Positions 1-12,365 of a DNA stretch of 64,000 nt are shown piece after piece. The position numbers and the translations under genes are program-made. The DNA comes from Takakia lepidozioides. Taxonomy: Eukaryota; Streptophyta; Takakiopsida; Takakiales; Takakiaceae. Below the pieces are notes generated by a model. It saw only the letters and a list, made by a program, of their open reading frames with translations, was not told the origin of the DNA and did no database searches. Location: positions 43,751,053-43,815,052 of the forward strand of contig CM060732.1 in NCBI GenBank assembly GCA_030704615.1. Direction: 5' to 3'. Position 1 is the stretch's first letter. Every line of letters starts with the position of its first letter.

Positions 1-869
1 GTCTTGCTTTGGCAAACACGCGCTCGGAACAGTCGTCAGATCTGAACAGATTTCCTGTGTACCTTAACAAAACGCCCAAGTCAGAGGCCTGTCGTCTCCC
101 GCACAAGTTAAATCCATTCACTCTCACGGATTCGCAGAGGCCGTAGGCCGAAAACTCCTCACAGATCTACACTCTAACACCATAATGTTTATGACATAAA
201 CTATCGCGAATCAAGCATACACTAGTCTCCTCGAAAAACATGTTTCGTTTGCAATATTGAAACCCTCGTAAAGAGTTAGTAGCAATTACCTTATTACATC
301 CACTCCATCAATCCGTGGAGGCATTTAGTGCCATGTCGAAGGACTGACAACCTGCAATGATGACAAGGATTTGAAATTGGCCTTGTGGACTGCGTTCAAC
401 GTTGGGTTTTGGGAGAGGATCTAGAACACCCATGTCGGACTCCAACAACTTATGGCCCAAGGTGTCCCACTGGTGGTATATTTTCATGGTAAGGGATGGT
501 GGTGGCGTACTTACTATACTACAGTTTGTACTCAACGGTGCCTCACCTTGTTTGTCGGGGAAACAGATTTCTCGGGTAACGGAATCCATTATTCAAGGGC
601 AGAAAGAGCACACATCAATGAAACTTTAACCTCGGCAGATTGTAAATACAATAGAAACTGAGGGGGAATGCTCAATGAAAATAATTTTATATAAATCAAA
701 TCGAGGCTGTCTTCCCTGGCGGTGAACTTTCTTCTACTAGATGCTTTTCCTCATTACTTCTTCCTAAAATGGGGAGCCATAGTCCTCTTGTTCCGAGAGA
801 TTGATGTCCACCCAGTTCTTTTAACAGTAATTTATCTGTTTCGATGTACATTGAATTTGCTGTGGCTTG
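1..869. other. No gene recognised; downstream flank of the stress-protein gene
   Basis: Only short unrelated reading frames occur here and none resembles a family I know. The stretch lies 3' of the universal stress protein gene and must hold its 3' UTR and polyadenylation signal on the minus strand. I see no repeat structure. Confidence 0.4.
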
Positions 870-3800
870 TCAGCCATGTTTTCTAACAATAAGAACGGGG
901 CACTTGGCTTGGCGCACACAGTAGTCACTGACACTGCCCATGAAAGTTCTGCATTCAGGCAACCAAACAGGATCAGAATTGTCCATATCATCGTTCCAAC
1001 TATATCGAAGTAGTCTTGCACCTCACAACACCCAACAGATAGAACATACCTTTTAATACCACCATAGCCCCGGCTTCCCATCACCAACAAGTCCGCTTTT
1101 TCCTTCTCCACTCCTCCGCAAATAACATCCCTTGCGTCCCCAGTTTCCACCCTAGACACGGCTTGCACCTACATCTCCAAGAGTTCAACAGACAGCAGCA
1201 TTCAGGGATCCCGTCAATGAGGCCCCAACCCTTCAGTTTCCCATTCAGAAAATTGGAGCTTGACCCGCCTTTCTAGATATCTCGTGTCCTCTCTCTCTCA
1301 ATTTAACCTTGGGTAGAATATTTCAGGTGGAATAAAGGGATTTTTTCCTTCTCTTTGTGGATATGTTCTTTGTAACAACACTCAAGAACTGCCTGATCCC
1401 TTTGGCTCTTTCTCCATCCTTGAGGATACAGGACATTTGATGGCAAACTAATACATGATATCTTGTGCTAGATGTATACACCTTCTACTTGATCCGGTCA
1501 ATGTACATTGCTCTCTTGGCTGGTCTACTGTAGCCAATGCCTTCTATCAGCATTAGGAAACCTGAAAATGAAAGGCTTGAGGATTTTTTTCTCTCTCTTT
1601 CCTTGAATGTTGCTAAGATGTTTATAGACAACATTCAAGAATTGCCTGATCCCGTCATTCTGTTCAGATTTTTCTTGTCTAGAACAGAATGGGAAATTGG
1701 ATAATAGGATGACTCACTAGGGTGACTCATTAGGGTTCACCCTAGAGGTTTTAAACCTAAAGCTGCTGCCCTATATGGTTCATTTTGACCATGGAATCTG
1801 AAGTGAAGATGCAGGGGAAAACCGAAAAAACCTTCGACTTGATGGCCTCTTCGGAATACCTCTCTCTCTACATTGGTGACGATTCTTGGCTTGGCTCCAC
1901 AGGTAACCAGCTATCGGTGCATTTCATCACCGAGACCTACACTTATGGAGATGACTTTGAGATCCTGCACGTTGTCAAACCAACGTCTGCTAATTCCAAG
2001 TTCGGCTTCATTTATATTGTATCCGAGGACACTCGCTTGGGAACTTGGTCTTCCTTTTTGGGAATAGGTGCTTGTTGTCATGCTTACTTACATGGATTTG
2101 ATTAAGCTCTACTCTGATTCTATGAATACTTTTGCAAACCAAGACCTCTATGTGTCCCCTTGCTTGAGTACTTAGCTCTAGTAACACCTTCCTTTTGGGA
2201 ATGGGTGCTTACTGACACGTGACCACCCCCCCTCCCTCTGGAGCATGGGCTGAAATAGGTGCTACTGATGTCTGTACCTATGTGAATGGCGAAAGGACCT
2301 CCCTTACCTCTCCTCTCTTTGCTGGTATGATCTGTTGCAGGGATGACATCGACAACAAATGTGAAGGGTTTTAAGCCGGGGTCCACAGGGATCACTAACC
2401 TGTTGGTTGGTTGGTTGGCTGTGATGGATCCAAGTGATGCCACTTCACCTTCTTTTGTTGCAGGAAATGCTACTAAGGGCAAGAGACTAAGGGAGTGAGG
2501 CTTTTAGATCTCTCAAACCTCAAATCTGTTTGTATGTGTTGATTGTACACATACTACTGCTGTTTTTGCTCTGTTTGGTTGATGGATCTATGAGCTTGTA
2601 CCTACATGGATAGGAAATACATCTAAAGGAGACACTTGTGCTCTTCCTACTTCTACTGTCTGCCTACAATATGAAAGTGAGGAGGTAGATTTGTTTATGA
2701 GAAGGCCCTACCTACTGTGCATGTGATTGCCACTTAGCAGACCTTAAAACTGGTTTTCCAGCAAGGATATAATGTAAAGGGAGATATGGAGGCAGCAGAT
2801 TTGGGTAGAGACAGTTTGATGGTGCCTAAATTAGGCTGTCTGATGTCGTGAAATGAAGACAAACAAAGCACACAGTGTTTAGTGTTTCCTTGTCTAGCTT
2901 TGACATGCTATGTAACACTCTCTCTCAGCAGAAAGCAAATGCAATTCTATAAAGATCACATTCCTGAGAAATTTGCCAGTCCCTGCGACTATATGGGACT
3001 TGAGTTCACTCAAAACAGGCAATGAGAGGGGGGGAGAGAGAGGGCAGACTGCTAGGGAGCGTAAGAGAGTTTTGGACAAAGAAAAATGAGAAGGAGAACA
3101 TTAAACTCACATGGCATGCATTGCAAAGTTCCTTTGCTTTGGATAGGATATTCCTGCTCACGTTGTCCTGGTAATGGCGCAGGCTGTCCGTAACCTCGGG
3201 CGTCACAAATAATCCTGTTGACCATTCCATCATCCCTCCATTGTCAAGTTACATACAACCAAGTTTGAGCACACGAAGAGCACAAAAAGTCTCCACTACA
3301 AAGCTGGAACTCCAGCCACTATCCTTTCACAGACCATTTAACACAGCCCTCATTCCTCTACTCGGCGATCAGTTTCAGCGATTGGAATGATCATTCCCGC
3401 CTGGCCTGTGATGAGGGATCATCTCGGACACCTACCGATACCTGTTGACGAGAAAGAAACCACTGAGCGCTGGCAGGTATAAAAAACTCCATGCTCGGCT
3501 ACCGTACTTGAGAATTGATGAAGGTGAGGAATCAACGAGTGCGAGCAGGCATTCCCGTCAGCTCACAAAGGTAACTGGGAATGGTGAGGATGCTCAGCTG
3601 CACAATTTACTACACCCAATTCATGACATCGCCTGCCGGCAAGTACTCCAAAAGATGTACACATTATAGATCATTCTCGGAGAGATTGATCAAGAAAGAG
3701 CAGATGGACAGTAGCGGGAACAGAGCGCACCACCATCTTCATGCATTGAAGAAACATCAGAGAGAGAGAGAGAGACCAGTCTGCAAGCCGGGGCCCGCAG

Positions 3801-4002
3801 GCGCCGTCGGATACACCTGTGGCATGGGCTGCGCATGAAGCAGAATCACAGTGTCGTTCAGCTCGCTGTCCTCGTCACCGTTAGAATGCAATTGCGGCTG
3901 GATTAAATGTTCCAGCGCCCATTCCAGAGCGTAGGTGCTCTCGTCACTCTCGTCCACGCTCACCAGCACTCTCCTTCTCTGCCCCTTGCCCATCTCTGCC
4001 AA
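870..4002 (-). CDS. Universal stress protein (UspA-fold, plant type), 4 exons, 175 aa
   Basis: Small ATP-binding Usp-fold protein, usually cytosolic and stress-linked in plants. Spliced by eye on the minus strand: exon 1 4002-3777, exon 2 3214-3111, exon 3 1168-1050, exon 4 948-870. The parts sum to 176 codons including stop, typical for the family. Exon 1 begins MAEMGKGQRRRVLVSVDESD, the first beta strand with its nucleotide-binding Asp. Exon 3 ends in VMGSRGYGGIKR and exon 4 continues TFMGSVSDYC. Joined, they give the ATP-binding signature G-2x-G-9x-G-S (residues 141, 144, 154, 155), which spans intron 3 and so confirms the junction. All three introns are GT-AG. Intron 1 opens with a GTCTCTCTCT run. 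Intron 2 is 1.9 kb and contains no recognised gene. The start is the first ATG in frame with the domain. Confidence 0.9.
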
Positions 4003-5395
4003 ACTCTGGTATCTTCCTTCCTATCTTTTCTCCCTCTTTTCTTGCCCTCCCAGAATCTCACTGCTTTGCAATTCAATTTGTCTGTGGCCATTCCACCCGC
4101 TGCTCCAACATAAATCTGAACCACCCTCTCCTTCTGCCTCATCAGCATCCTGTGCCTCATCAGCGACTGCAAGAGGGATCGCTGTGCGTGTCATGCATGC
4201 AAAGAGATGACTGGATGAGGAATCTCGATATTCCGGTAAGGACGAGTGCATGTGATATTCATGGGATGATTTAGGGATGGATGTTGCTCCAAGATTTGCA
4301 AAGGTGGCTGCAAACTGCAAACAGGCTTACTTTGAGAATCTGCCGGGCAAGCCCTCCTCGACCCACACCCCTAATTCTGTCAACGCATGCTCGCCCATGT
4401 TGTCTATCTCTGACAATCCTAGCTCTTAATTCTCTTTTTTTCAATGGTCGGAATTCTGGGTCTCTTTGCTAGAGCCAGCCTGCTGAAGTTGCTGAAATTG
4501 TGGCTCTCTACCCGCCTATCTTGCTGTGCATGCAAATTCTTCTCACGGTCTATGGCCACAAAGCCAGCAGAGACTAATGAGTACATACTCTCTTTCTTCT
4601 GAATCTGACTTCCTGGTTGCATTGACCTAAATTTCTTCAACTTAATGGTCTTTTCTCTTCCCTTGTCAGAAAAAGGTAGATGACTTCGATACGCTGTTGC
4701 AATTTGTTTCGGTTTGTCAATCGAGAACGGTTTAGCTGAGCCAGGCTCTGAGGTCGAGGGCTGTCACACCTTTTATTATGGCAGGAGATGTATCGAACAG
4801 CTGCGAATTCACAAATCGTCTCACGTTTTGTCGGTATCCCCCACCCCTCTTTCCATATTCACATCTTCCTGAAACAATGCTGTTGTCTATTGAATTTGAC
4901 ATGCTGACAAAACGTAGTGCTCTGTGTTCGTGCATTGAAATCCCTACCCGCTCCGTAGGGCTTACGTATTGTGAAATTTAACCTGGGTTTCTCATCACAC
5001 CAAAACATCCCTTGAAGGTAATTGTTCTCTTTCCGTAAACGGTGCCATTTCGGATTCTGAACACAACATGAAAGCATCAAGATAACACAACATGAAACAA
5101 TATGAATCCATCAAGACAAATCGTCAGCACTAAAACATTAACCGAAACCAAAACCAATTTATTTTGCAGGGGACTTGTAAGGCTCAATATGTAGTCTCTC
5201 AGGAGGGGATTAGGCATTGAGAACAAAGTGTGTACAGCTATCAAGACCTCCTGTCTCACAATAAAATTGACTTCCACCCCAAATTGTCAAGCTGAAGGCT
5301 CCGACACTAAATGCCACAGGTGATCTCAAATTGAACTTCTTATTCTCAAACATGAGGGACCCTGTTTTTTAAAGGCACGTGAACTAGCTACAGAA
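4003..5395. other. Intergenic, no gene seen
   Basis: This is the upstream region of the stress-protein gene, so its promoter and 5' UTR should lie near 4003-4500. It contains pyrimidine-rich stretches and no reading frame with a recognisable domain. Confidence 0.4.
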
Positions 5396-5468
5396 CTCTC
5401 TCTCATTCTCCCACTCTCTCTCTCTCTCCCCTCTCTCTTTCCCCTCTCTCTCTCTCTCTCTCCTCTCT
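5396..5468 (+). repeat. CT-rich microsatellite
   Basis: About 70 bp of almost pure CT/CCT repeats directly precede a LINE 3' fragment. Similar CT tracts follow other LINE 3' ends in the window, so this tract is probably the target in which LINE copies landed. Confidence 0.85.
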
Positions 5469-5738
5469 TTACCAACTTTGAAAGTCTCGAGGCTGAGCCA
5501 AAAGCCCAGGCCCTCGTGAGGCCTAGTTTTTAGGCAAATCACACACAGCAGATTGATGCTTGTGTGAAGGGATTTCTAGAGGATATCTGGAAAACCCGGA
5601 TTAATTCTTTATATGAAGGTAAGTCTTACTACCAACGTCAGCCCCTGACAGAGGTAGGTTCTGTCCCTTTTGTTCCCGCTCAAACTGGGCGCGGGGTCAA
5701 TGGCCACAAGGCTACGGCAAACAACGTCTTATGAGTAC
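5469..5738 (+). mobile_element. LINE 3'-end fragment, 5'-truncated
   Basis: About 270 bp match the 3' end of the LINE copies at 5754-6799, 22494-23431 and 46016-47307. The protein trace runs from the [12 protein letters not shown] region to the shared C-terminus ending in NNVL. A stop has replaced a Trp or Gly codon near 5530. It starts abruptly after the CT tract and ends with the family's GAGTAC terminus. A second LINE copy begins about 16 bp later. Confidence 0.85.
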
Positions 5739-5753
5739 GGTCTCTCCTCTCTC

Positions 5754-6799
5754 TTTCCACTGCAGAGGGGTCAACTCTGAGGTTAAGAAAACCATGCTTT
5801 GTCGCGTTATTAGACCTGCCTTGGAGTACGGATCTGCAATATGGGTTGATAACTCCAACCAGGCTAAGTCTCTAGAATCCATTCAAGTGGGGGTGCTTAA
5901 GGAGTGTATGTCAGCATGCTCCAAAACAGCCAATGTGGCTGTTCGGGGTGAATTTGGCATTCCGTCCTTAAGCTCCCGACGAGATGAATTCAAGATCAGA
6001 TGGTGGGGTCAGCTGCAACATATGCCCAACACCAGATATCCTAAGTTAATCGACTCTATATCTTGGAAACAGGACCGCCCTGTCAAACAGGCTAAGTCCT
6101 GGCAGAAGAGAGTAGAAGAGATTCTCAAGGACCTGGACCTGGATCCGCAAGTCTTGACCCTGCTGGATAAATCTGACTTAGAGGCTGTAGTGTCCAAAGT
6201 CATGTCTGTTGCCATGAGATTGTCTGATGAAAATGAAGTTAGGCAGAAAACTTCCCTGAACTTGTTTCCAGTCAGTGACATGGGCGAGGACATCTTGGAT
6301 GACCTCAAGGGACTACCCACTCTCGGCACTAGACTGAAATTTAAACTCAGGGCAGGAAGCCTACCTTTGAACAGCAAACAGAAGCGGAGAGGAAAGGGAG
6401 AGTGCAATTGCCCGTTGTGTGGGCAATCTGAAGACAGTATTCATTTTCTGATACACTGTCCGGGGTTCTCTCACCAAAGAGACACTCTCTTCAAATCTAT
6501 CAAGGGAATTGTGCCTGTACCCCTGCTTACCAACTTTGAAAGTCTCGAGGCTGAGCCAAAAGCCCAGGCCCTCCTGAGGCCTAGTTTTTGGGCAAATCAC
6601 ACACAGCAGATTGATGCTTGTGTGACGGGATTTCTAGAGGATATCTGGAAAACCCGGGTTAATTCTATATATGAAGGTAAGTCTTACTACCAACGTCAGC
6701 CCCTGACAGAGGTAGGTTCTGTCCCTTTTGTTCCCGCTCAAACTGGGCGCAGGGTCAATGGCCACAAGGCTACGGCAAACAACGTCTTATGAGTACAAT
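5754..6799 (+). mobile_element. LINE retrotransposon, 5'-truncated C-terminal ORF2 segment
   Basis: A reading frame to 6792 encodes the end of a non-LTR reverse transcriptase protein. The region after the RT thumb reads [13 protein letters not shown]. Near its C-terminal end is a CCHC zinc knuckle ([17 protein letters not shown]). Homology to the longer copy at 46016-47307 begins at TTTCCACTGCAG, so the 5' end is truncated. There is no poly-A tail: the 3' end is GAGTACAAT followed by CTCTCTCC. The RT palm with the catalytic aspartates is absent, so this copy cannot encode an active enzyme. It lies in the same orientation as, and about 350 bp upstream of, the TMEM245-like gene. Confidence 0.9.
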
Positions 6800-7152
6800 C
6801 TCTCTCCCCTTGGCCCTTTCGGCCACTTTCACAGGAGAAAATTTCTTTCTTAGTTGCTTTTGGGGTGCTCGTGGGGGATCCCTCTCTCTTTCTTGTTTCA
6901 TGATTTCTCCTGTCCCATAAGCTCTTTGAGCTTTCCGTGTATGTTCCCAAGTACCATTTCAGTTCATTTCTTTCTCTGACAGACATAATACGTTTCTTTC
7001 CATTTTCTTTTCTCTCAGAACATTTGGCAAGCAAAGGAGATCTGTAGACGTGTTCTTGGTAATTTGACCTTTGTTGACTTGTTGGAGGGATTTCCCAAAG
7101 AAGTTCGGGTCTAATAACTGTCTCTGAAGTATTACATGAAGCTGTGGTTGTA
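6800..7152. other. 5' flank of the TMEM245-like gene
   Basis: No separate gene is seen. The stretch is pyrimidine-rich with several CTCAG and TTTCTCTCAG-like acceptors, so an upstream non-coding or short coding exon of the TMEM245-like gene could lie here or within the LINE remnants. Confidence 0.35.
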
Positions 7153-10100
7153 ATGGAATATCTGCAGGACCTGCGGTTGTCCTTCATCACCAAGGATCTG
7201 GAGAGAACAATGCAGGGGAAGAAGGCACATTTTGGCTTGGCAAAAGGTTCTGGGGGAACTGACAAACATTCCAACAATGGAATTGACCCCTCCATTCCAA
7301 GTCACTCAAGGAGAATCATGACCCGAAATGCGGTGGGGGAAGTTGAACTTTCGGATTCCTTGAGCAATCTGAGTATGAGCAAATTGAATGTTGCCAATTT
7401 CCAACTAGCAATATATATAGCAATGGCGCATGCAGGTTTGGGCCTTGCAATTCTTATACTGTACGGAGTTGGCCTGCTTTTGAAGGATTACTGGAAGCCC
7501 ATACAGTGGGCAGTTTTGATATCAATGCCATTAAGAGAAGTGCAGGGTGTGGTGGTCCAGTTCTGGGAACAGCCCTTGCAAATGGGGCTTTGGGAAACTT
7601 TGATGGCGATACCTTATGCAACGTTACATGCATTTTTGGATACAGCACTTGATGCACATGGTGCTCTTCTGGAAATTGCAGGGGGAGGAGGAGTTTTCCC
7701 ATCTAGGGTAGGCTTTGGTAAACTATTCCAGTGGCTTCTGTCCTTTGCAATTTGCACATTGGGAAACGAATTCCTGGGGCCGGCCGCTCTCACAGTTATC
7801 ATGCTTGTTGGATACTCTGTCTATGCTGCAATGACTACTGTACTGCCAGTGGTAACTGCAGCCTTTCCTGTGAGGAGTCCAAGGGCTGGGGACAGACGCA
7901 GTAGCGCTGCAACGTTATTGGCATGGACAATCCAACCCTTGGGCAGGGCAACAAGGTAAGGACTTTCTCATCGTATCAATGCAGAAAATTTTGCCAAGTG
8001 TGTTTACCATCAATGAATAGAACTTCAATATATCTGGTTGGTTATGTTGACCACATCCAGGATAGCTCTAACCATTGCAGTGAAAGCCTTCAGGTGGAGC
8101 AACCGGGGGGTGACACAGTCATTGATACCAACGCTTCCCGCTGTGGTTGCTATTTTTCTGATATCCATGATGATTATAGGGTCCCTGGGGGGCCTAGTTC
8201 TATTCTCTTATAAAGTGGGTGTTGAGGGCAAGGATGCGGTGGTTACTTTCAAGACCCATGCGCAGTCTAATAATTATGCTGAAAGTGTGGGGCTCTCACA
8301 ATGGCTAGAAGAGAACAATATTCCTCAGTACATTGATATGCACATGATGAAAGCTTATGACAAATTGGTGCAGCGGGTCTCTCTCTCTTTCCCTATCTCT
8401 CACAGACCTTGTTTCTTACTTCCTTTGTAGCCTCTTACTGTGAAATCAGGGGGCAGTACTTTTACCTATTTAGATTCAGCCAATCCATCACCATTATGAG
8501 GATCAGAGATGCATTGCACATATCTACATGAGGCGCCACCTTCAGAATCCGTCAAGTTGGATTATAGTTTTCTGGTTTCTTTCTCTTTCTCTTCAACTGT
8601 GTCCCTGGTCCCTTTGGGCCTACACTTTCTCTTTCACGCATATAGCAAGGAAACACCTTCTCACATAGTGCAAGAAAAAGAAAGAATAAAACAAAGGAAC
8701 TTCATAATGCCCACAGGAAGCCCAAAGAACTTATGGGACATGAGGGTCATTGCCATAAAGGACGCTAGAAAATCAGGTCTGAATAGCTGCTCAAGGAGGA
8801 GGAGCTTTTCTGGAGAAAGACACAGGAAGAAAGGAATTAAACCATTGTAATGTCAAAATGGGGGCTCCGGTCTCCCTGGAGCAGACTAGGACAAGGATAA
8901 GAACCCCAGAAACCAAAGAACCCAGCAGATCCCAAATGCTGCAGGAAGGTGCAGAAAAAGAAAATGATCTACTCATTGACAGTGCCCTGCAAGTCTTGTG
9001 CATAATGCATCTCCATGCGTTCGTGCAGGATGTAAATCCTCCAGAAGCCAGTTATGGGGTTTAAGGTTGAGCTACTGAGGTTTAGGATCGTCAGCCTGAA
9101 ATCGCCATGGGGCTGGGTTACAGTTGATGTAAATACAGGGAATTGGTTGTTTATTGATGGGCCGATATTGACATGATAGTAGAAACCAGTAGGTTGATTT
9201 CAGCACTGCCCTGTAGCTGTCAACAGATGTCCCATATATGGCTGTTGTACTTGATTCAGATAATTGGGGAAAGAGGGCACACGAAAAATGCATCAAAAAC
9301 ATGGTAAGAGAGGGTGCTTTTCTACAATGGGTTCTGAGGCACTGCTCATGAGGGGAGGCCGACCTGTGGTTAAAGGAGAATGCATTTGTGATTGGATATG
9401 GAGCTTCTTTAACTTTAATGTGTACAAGAACTTGCCTGAATGCAAGGTACAAACATCTGTGGCAAATGCTTCAAGCATTACATGGTCTGGTTGTCTGGGT
9501 AAATCACTGACAGGTTGCTAATTAGGACCCTGGTTTTTCTGGTCTGATGGACTTGTCCTGAGTTGGTGTGGTTGCACTCACTCTGTTTGGGGATAACAAC
9601 TACGGCACAGGTGGATGCTGTTGCTGCAAAAAACAATATGAGTGATTTGGCAACTTTGGGAAAGGAGTTTCTGAGAGGCATCTCACACAAGGGGACGGTG
9701 ATTGGGTCAAGGGAGGAGGCTGAATCTAGAGAGAAGGCAGCGTCATCTTACCCACTTCTGGAGTATCTGCAGACACTTAAGGCAAGCCATACTCTTTTCA
9801 GTAAGCTGCTTGTTCTGGAATCATCCCCCCGTCTCATCTTTCAATTGGAAGTCTAGAAATTGTCTGGTGTTGTTGAGGCCTCTGACCAGAAAAGATGGAT
9901 TAGGAGGAGCTATTCCTTGGGGATTCAAGATAGATATCACACACAATCTGGAGATGTAGCTTGCCTTGAGGTCTGAGGTACTCATACTACCATTGCATGT
10001 GGCTAGTCTTGGCAGTCACTGGGTGACAGTTATCCAGCCAGTCACTCTAGCATAGACCACGGACTGGTCATCATACTTCAACAACCTGCCTGTGTTTAGG

Positions 10101-11523
10101 ACCTATTTGAATGTACTCTCAGTCCTTAATGTTCGGTCTTCATCTGAGTTTGTGGCATCTGTATTCTGTGCCTTGCCCCAACTTCTGGGTGCCATTGCAT
10201 AGTGACAAGGCCCGTCAGGATCTTCTCAATTGTAGCATACACTTCGTTCCTGCTACCAATGAATTTAGTGTTGCTTCTAGTTCATTCGTCACCCCTCTGC
10301 TTCTGAGTCCAATTCTCTGGAGCTTGCTACAGTAGTGTTCGTTTTTCTATTCCAAGTCACGGGGAAATCACCTTGATTTGTTGATTTCGGAGGAAAAGGA
10401 ATAATACTCATGGGCAGGGCATGCAGGCAAGACTCCGAGGCTACGATTTCTCAAGAGTGGGGGAGACAGTGCTGGTTGGTAGCACCAATCTAATGACTGG
10501 GAGCATCTACATTCTCCTGTTTCTGGGAGCAGGTCTCTTCAACTTTATTACACAATCCATTGTTTGTGTCACTGTTTTGTATATCCTGATAACATCGCCA
10601 TCAGGCGGGGTGATGTACCGAGTCTTGGATATGATTCCTTTCTCAGATTCAACACGGAGAAGGTGTGCCACCATGCTAGATCATGCAGTGAGCTCAGTCC
10701 TTCTGACTACTACAAAGACGGCATTCTTTCAGGTATAGTCGCTCTCATGAAATGAATTCTCTATTTGTAAACTGTATGAATCTCAGTACTGAAAGAGGCT
10801 GTCACGCTAGAGGTATCTTAACCATTATGGGTTGAAACTGCACAGTACATCTGTATCCTCCTACTCGGGGTAGATTCTAATATGTTTCTGTGATTACCAG
10901 GCATCATTCACGTATCTTCTCTTCCGGTTTTTCCGCATCCACTTTCTGTACATGTCGACGCTCATCGCGATCATGCAGGCTGTGATCCCACTCTTCCCCA
11001 AATGGGTGGCATTGCTGCCAGCTGTTGCCCAGCTCGCGTTGGAGATGCGGTATGTACAGGGAGTGGTGCTCATAATCACACATGTGTATGTCATGGGGTA
11101 TGGTGTAAAGAAGATCCATGGGGAAATGACTCGCCATAATGAGTATCTTACTGGCCTTAGCATTGCTGGAGGCATGACCCTATTTTCACCTGCCGAGGTG
11201 CGTCAAAATGTTCTCATTGAATTTCTTGAGTCTGTCTGGGCCTCCCACAGGCATAATAAATTTCTTTCTTTCTCTCTTTGAGCTTTTCCGCGGACGTTAT
11301 AAAGTACCATTTCATTTCATTTGTCCTCTCTTTCTCCTCTCCTTCTGAACAGGGTCCAGAGGTCTATGTTTGGTGACTCTCACGCTCTTTTCTGACTTGT
11401 GCTGATGGATCTACTTCTTGAATGTGGGCGATGCAGGGTCCGATCATGGGTCCACTATTAATGACACTTTTACTTGCTACCAAAAATCTGTACACAGAGT
11501 TTGTTTTGACAAAGCTCCCTTGA
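7153..11523 (+). CDS. TMEM245: TMEM245-like multi-pass membrane protein (AI-2E transporter-like fold), 6 exons
   Basis: Proposed exons are 7153-7955, 8061-8376, 9611-9781, 10427-10732, 10901-11197 and 11437-11523, giving 659 aa, close to plant members of this family (about 650). Recognisable blocks in order are AIYIAMAHAGLGLAIL, PIQWAVLISMPLREVQ, SYKVGVEGKDAVVTFK, QVDAVAAKNNMSDL, GAGLFNFITQ, RIHFLYMSTLIAIMQA, EYLTGLSIAGGMTLF and GPIMGPLLMTLLLATKNLY. Hydrophobic segments alternate throughout, so it is an integral membrane protein; the transported substrate is unknown. Five junctions keep frame. Intron 3 would use a GC donor (AAG|GCAAGC, at 9782). The start is uncertain: ATG 7153 or 7210 are both possible and an upstream exon cannot be excluded. 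A short missed exon between 9781 and 10427 is also possible, although the total length argues against it. Confidence 0.82.
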
Positions 11524-12105
11524 TGAAAATTGTCCTGCACTGGAAACAATCTTGTTAGCAGGCTTTACACTGGCTGGGTACAACTTGAAACACAGATTTC
11601 CAGGTTTCTTGCATCCTGGAGGTGTTCTGAAACATGGGCTCTTCTCTTAAGGTGCCTCCACGCACAAATTTTGAGAAGAGTGCACATACCTAAATGACCC
11701 CAAAGCCCATATGATCTGAGCCCTTATACAGGTGACCCAACGTTCTCAGTTCACATAAAGGCATTCTGCTTGTTCAAGGATGGGTTTGACGGCACACTTG
11801 TTTGTGGAAGAGGCATGGATAAGCTGAACAAATTCAGGACAGTGAATCTAATCAGTGACCCCCCAATCATCCATTAGCGGTGAGTTCATGGGACAAGCCG
11901 GATCCTCCTCGTTGTTACCTCGTGGTTGGTTTGGACTGCTTTCTCCCAAGGGCAAGGGCAAGGGCAAGGGCTTGGGTGTTCACAACCCCACAGTCCACCT
12001 GCAGTCATCCTGGAAGAAAGCTTCTATATCATGCAGGCTTCATGCTTTCTATGGTCACTGGTTTGATTGTTGCAAAGCCATTTGACCATATTGCTATTGC
12101 TGCAG
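11524..12105. other. Intergenic, no gene seen
   Basis: This region holds the 3' UTR of the TMEM245-like gene and unassigned sequence. A short GGCAAG tandem (five units) lies near 11950. No recognisable protein. Confidence 0.4.
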
Positions 12106-12107
12106 AT

Positions 12108-12365
12108 TCTCTCTCTCTCTCTCTCACTCACGGTGGCCACAAGAGAGTTTTGCTCTCTAGGCTATGGCGCACAAAGTCGCATGAGTACATCTCTCTCTCT
12201 CTCTCTTTCTCTCTCACGGTGGCCAAGAGAGAGTTTTTCTCTCTAGGCTATGGCGAACAAAGTCTCATGAGTACATCTCTTTCTCTCTCTCTCTCGCACG
12301 GTGGCCAAGAGAGAGTTTTGCTCTCTAGGCTATGGCGATCAAAGTCTCACTCGCTGGGTGGCCAA
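12108..12365 (+). repeat. Minisatellite of about 84-bp units made of LINE-like 3' tails and CT tracts
   Basis: Three units plus a partial fourth share the order CACGGTGGCCAAGAGAGAG, then CTCTAGGCTATGGCGAACAA, then AGTCTCATGAGTACAT, then a CT run. The block starts recur near 12131, 12217 and 12299. The unit resembles the terminal 50 bp of the window's LINE (GGCCACAAGGCTACGGCAAA to GAGTACAAT plus CT), so it appears to be serial insertions of, or tandem duplication from, a related LINE 3' end. Confidence 0.8.

Noticed and set aside
1785-2105. 106-codon frame inside USP intron 2
   Set aside because: No family resemblance, no neighbouring exon in phase, and it is opposite in strand to the host gene.
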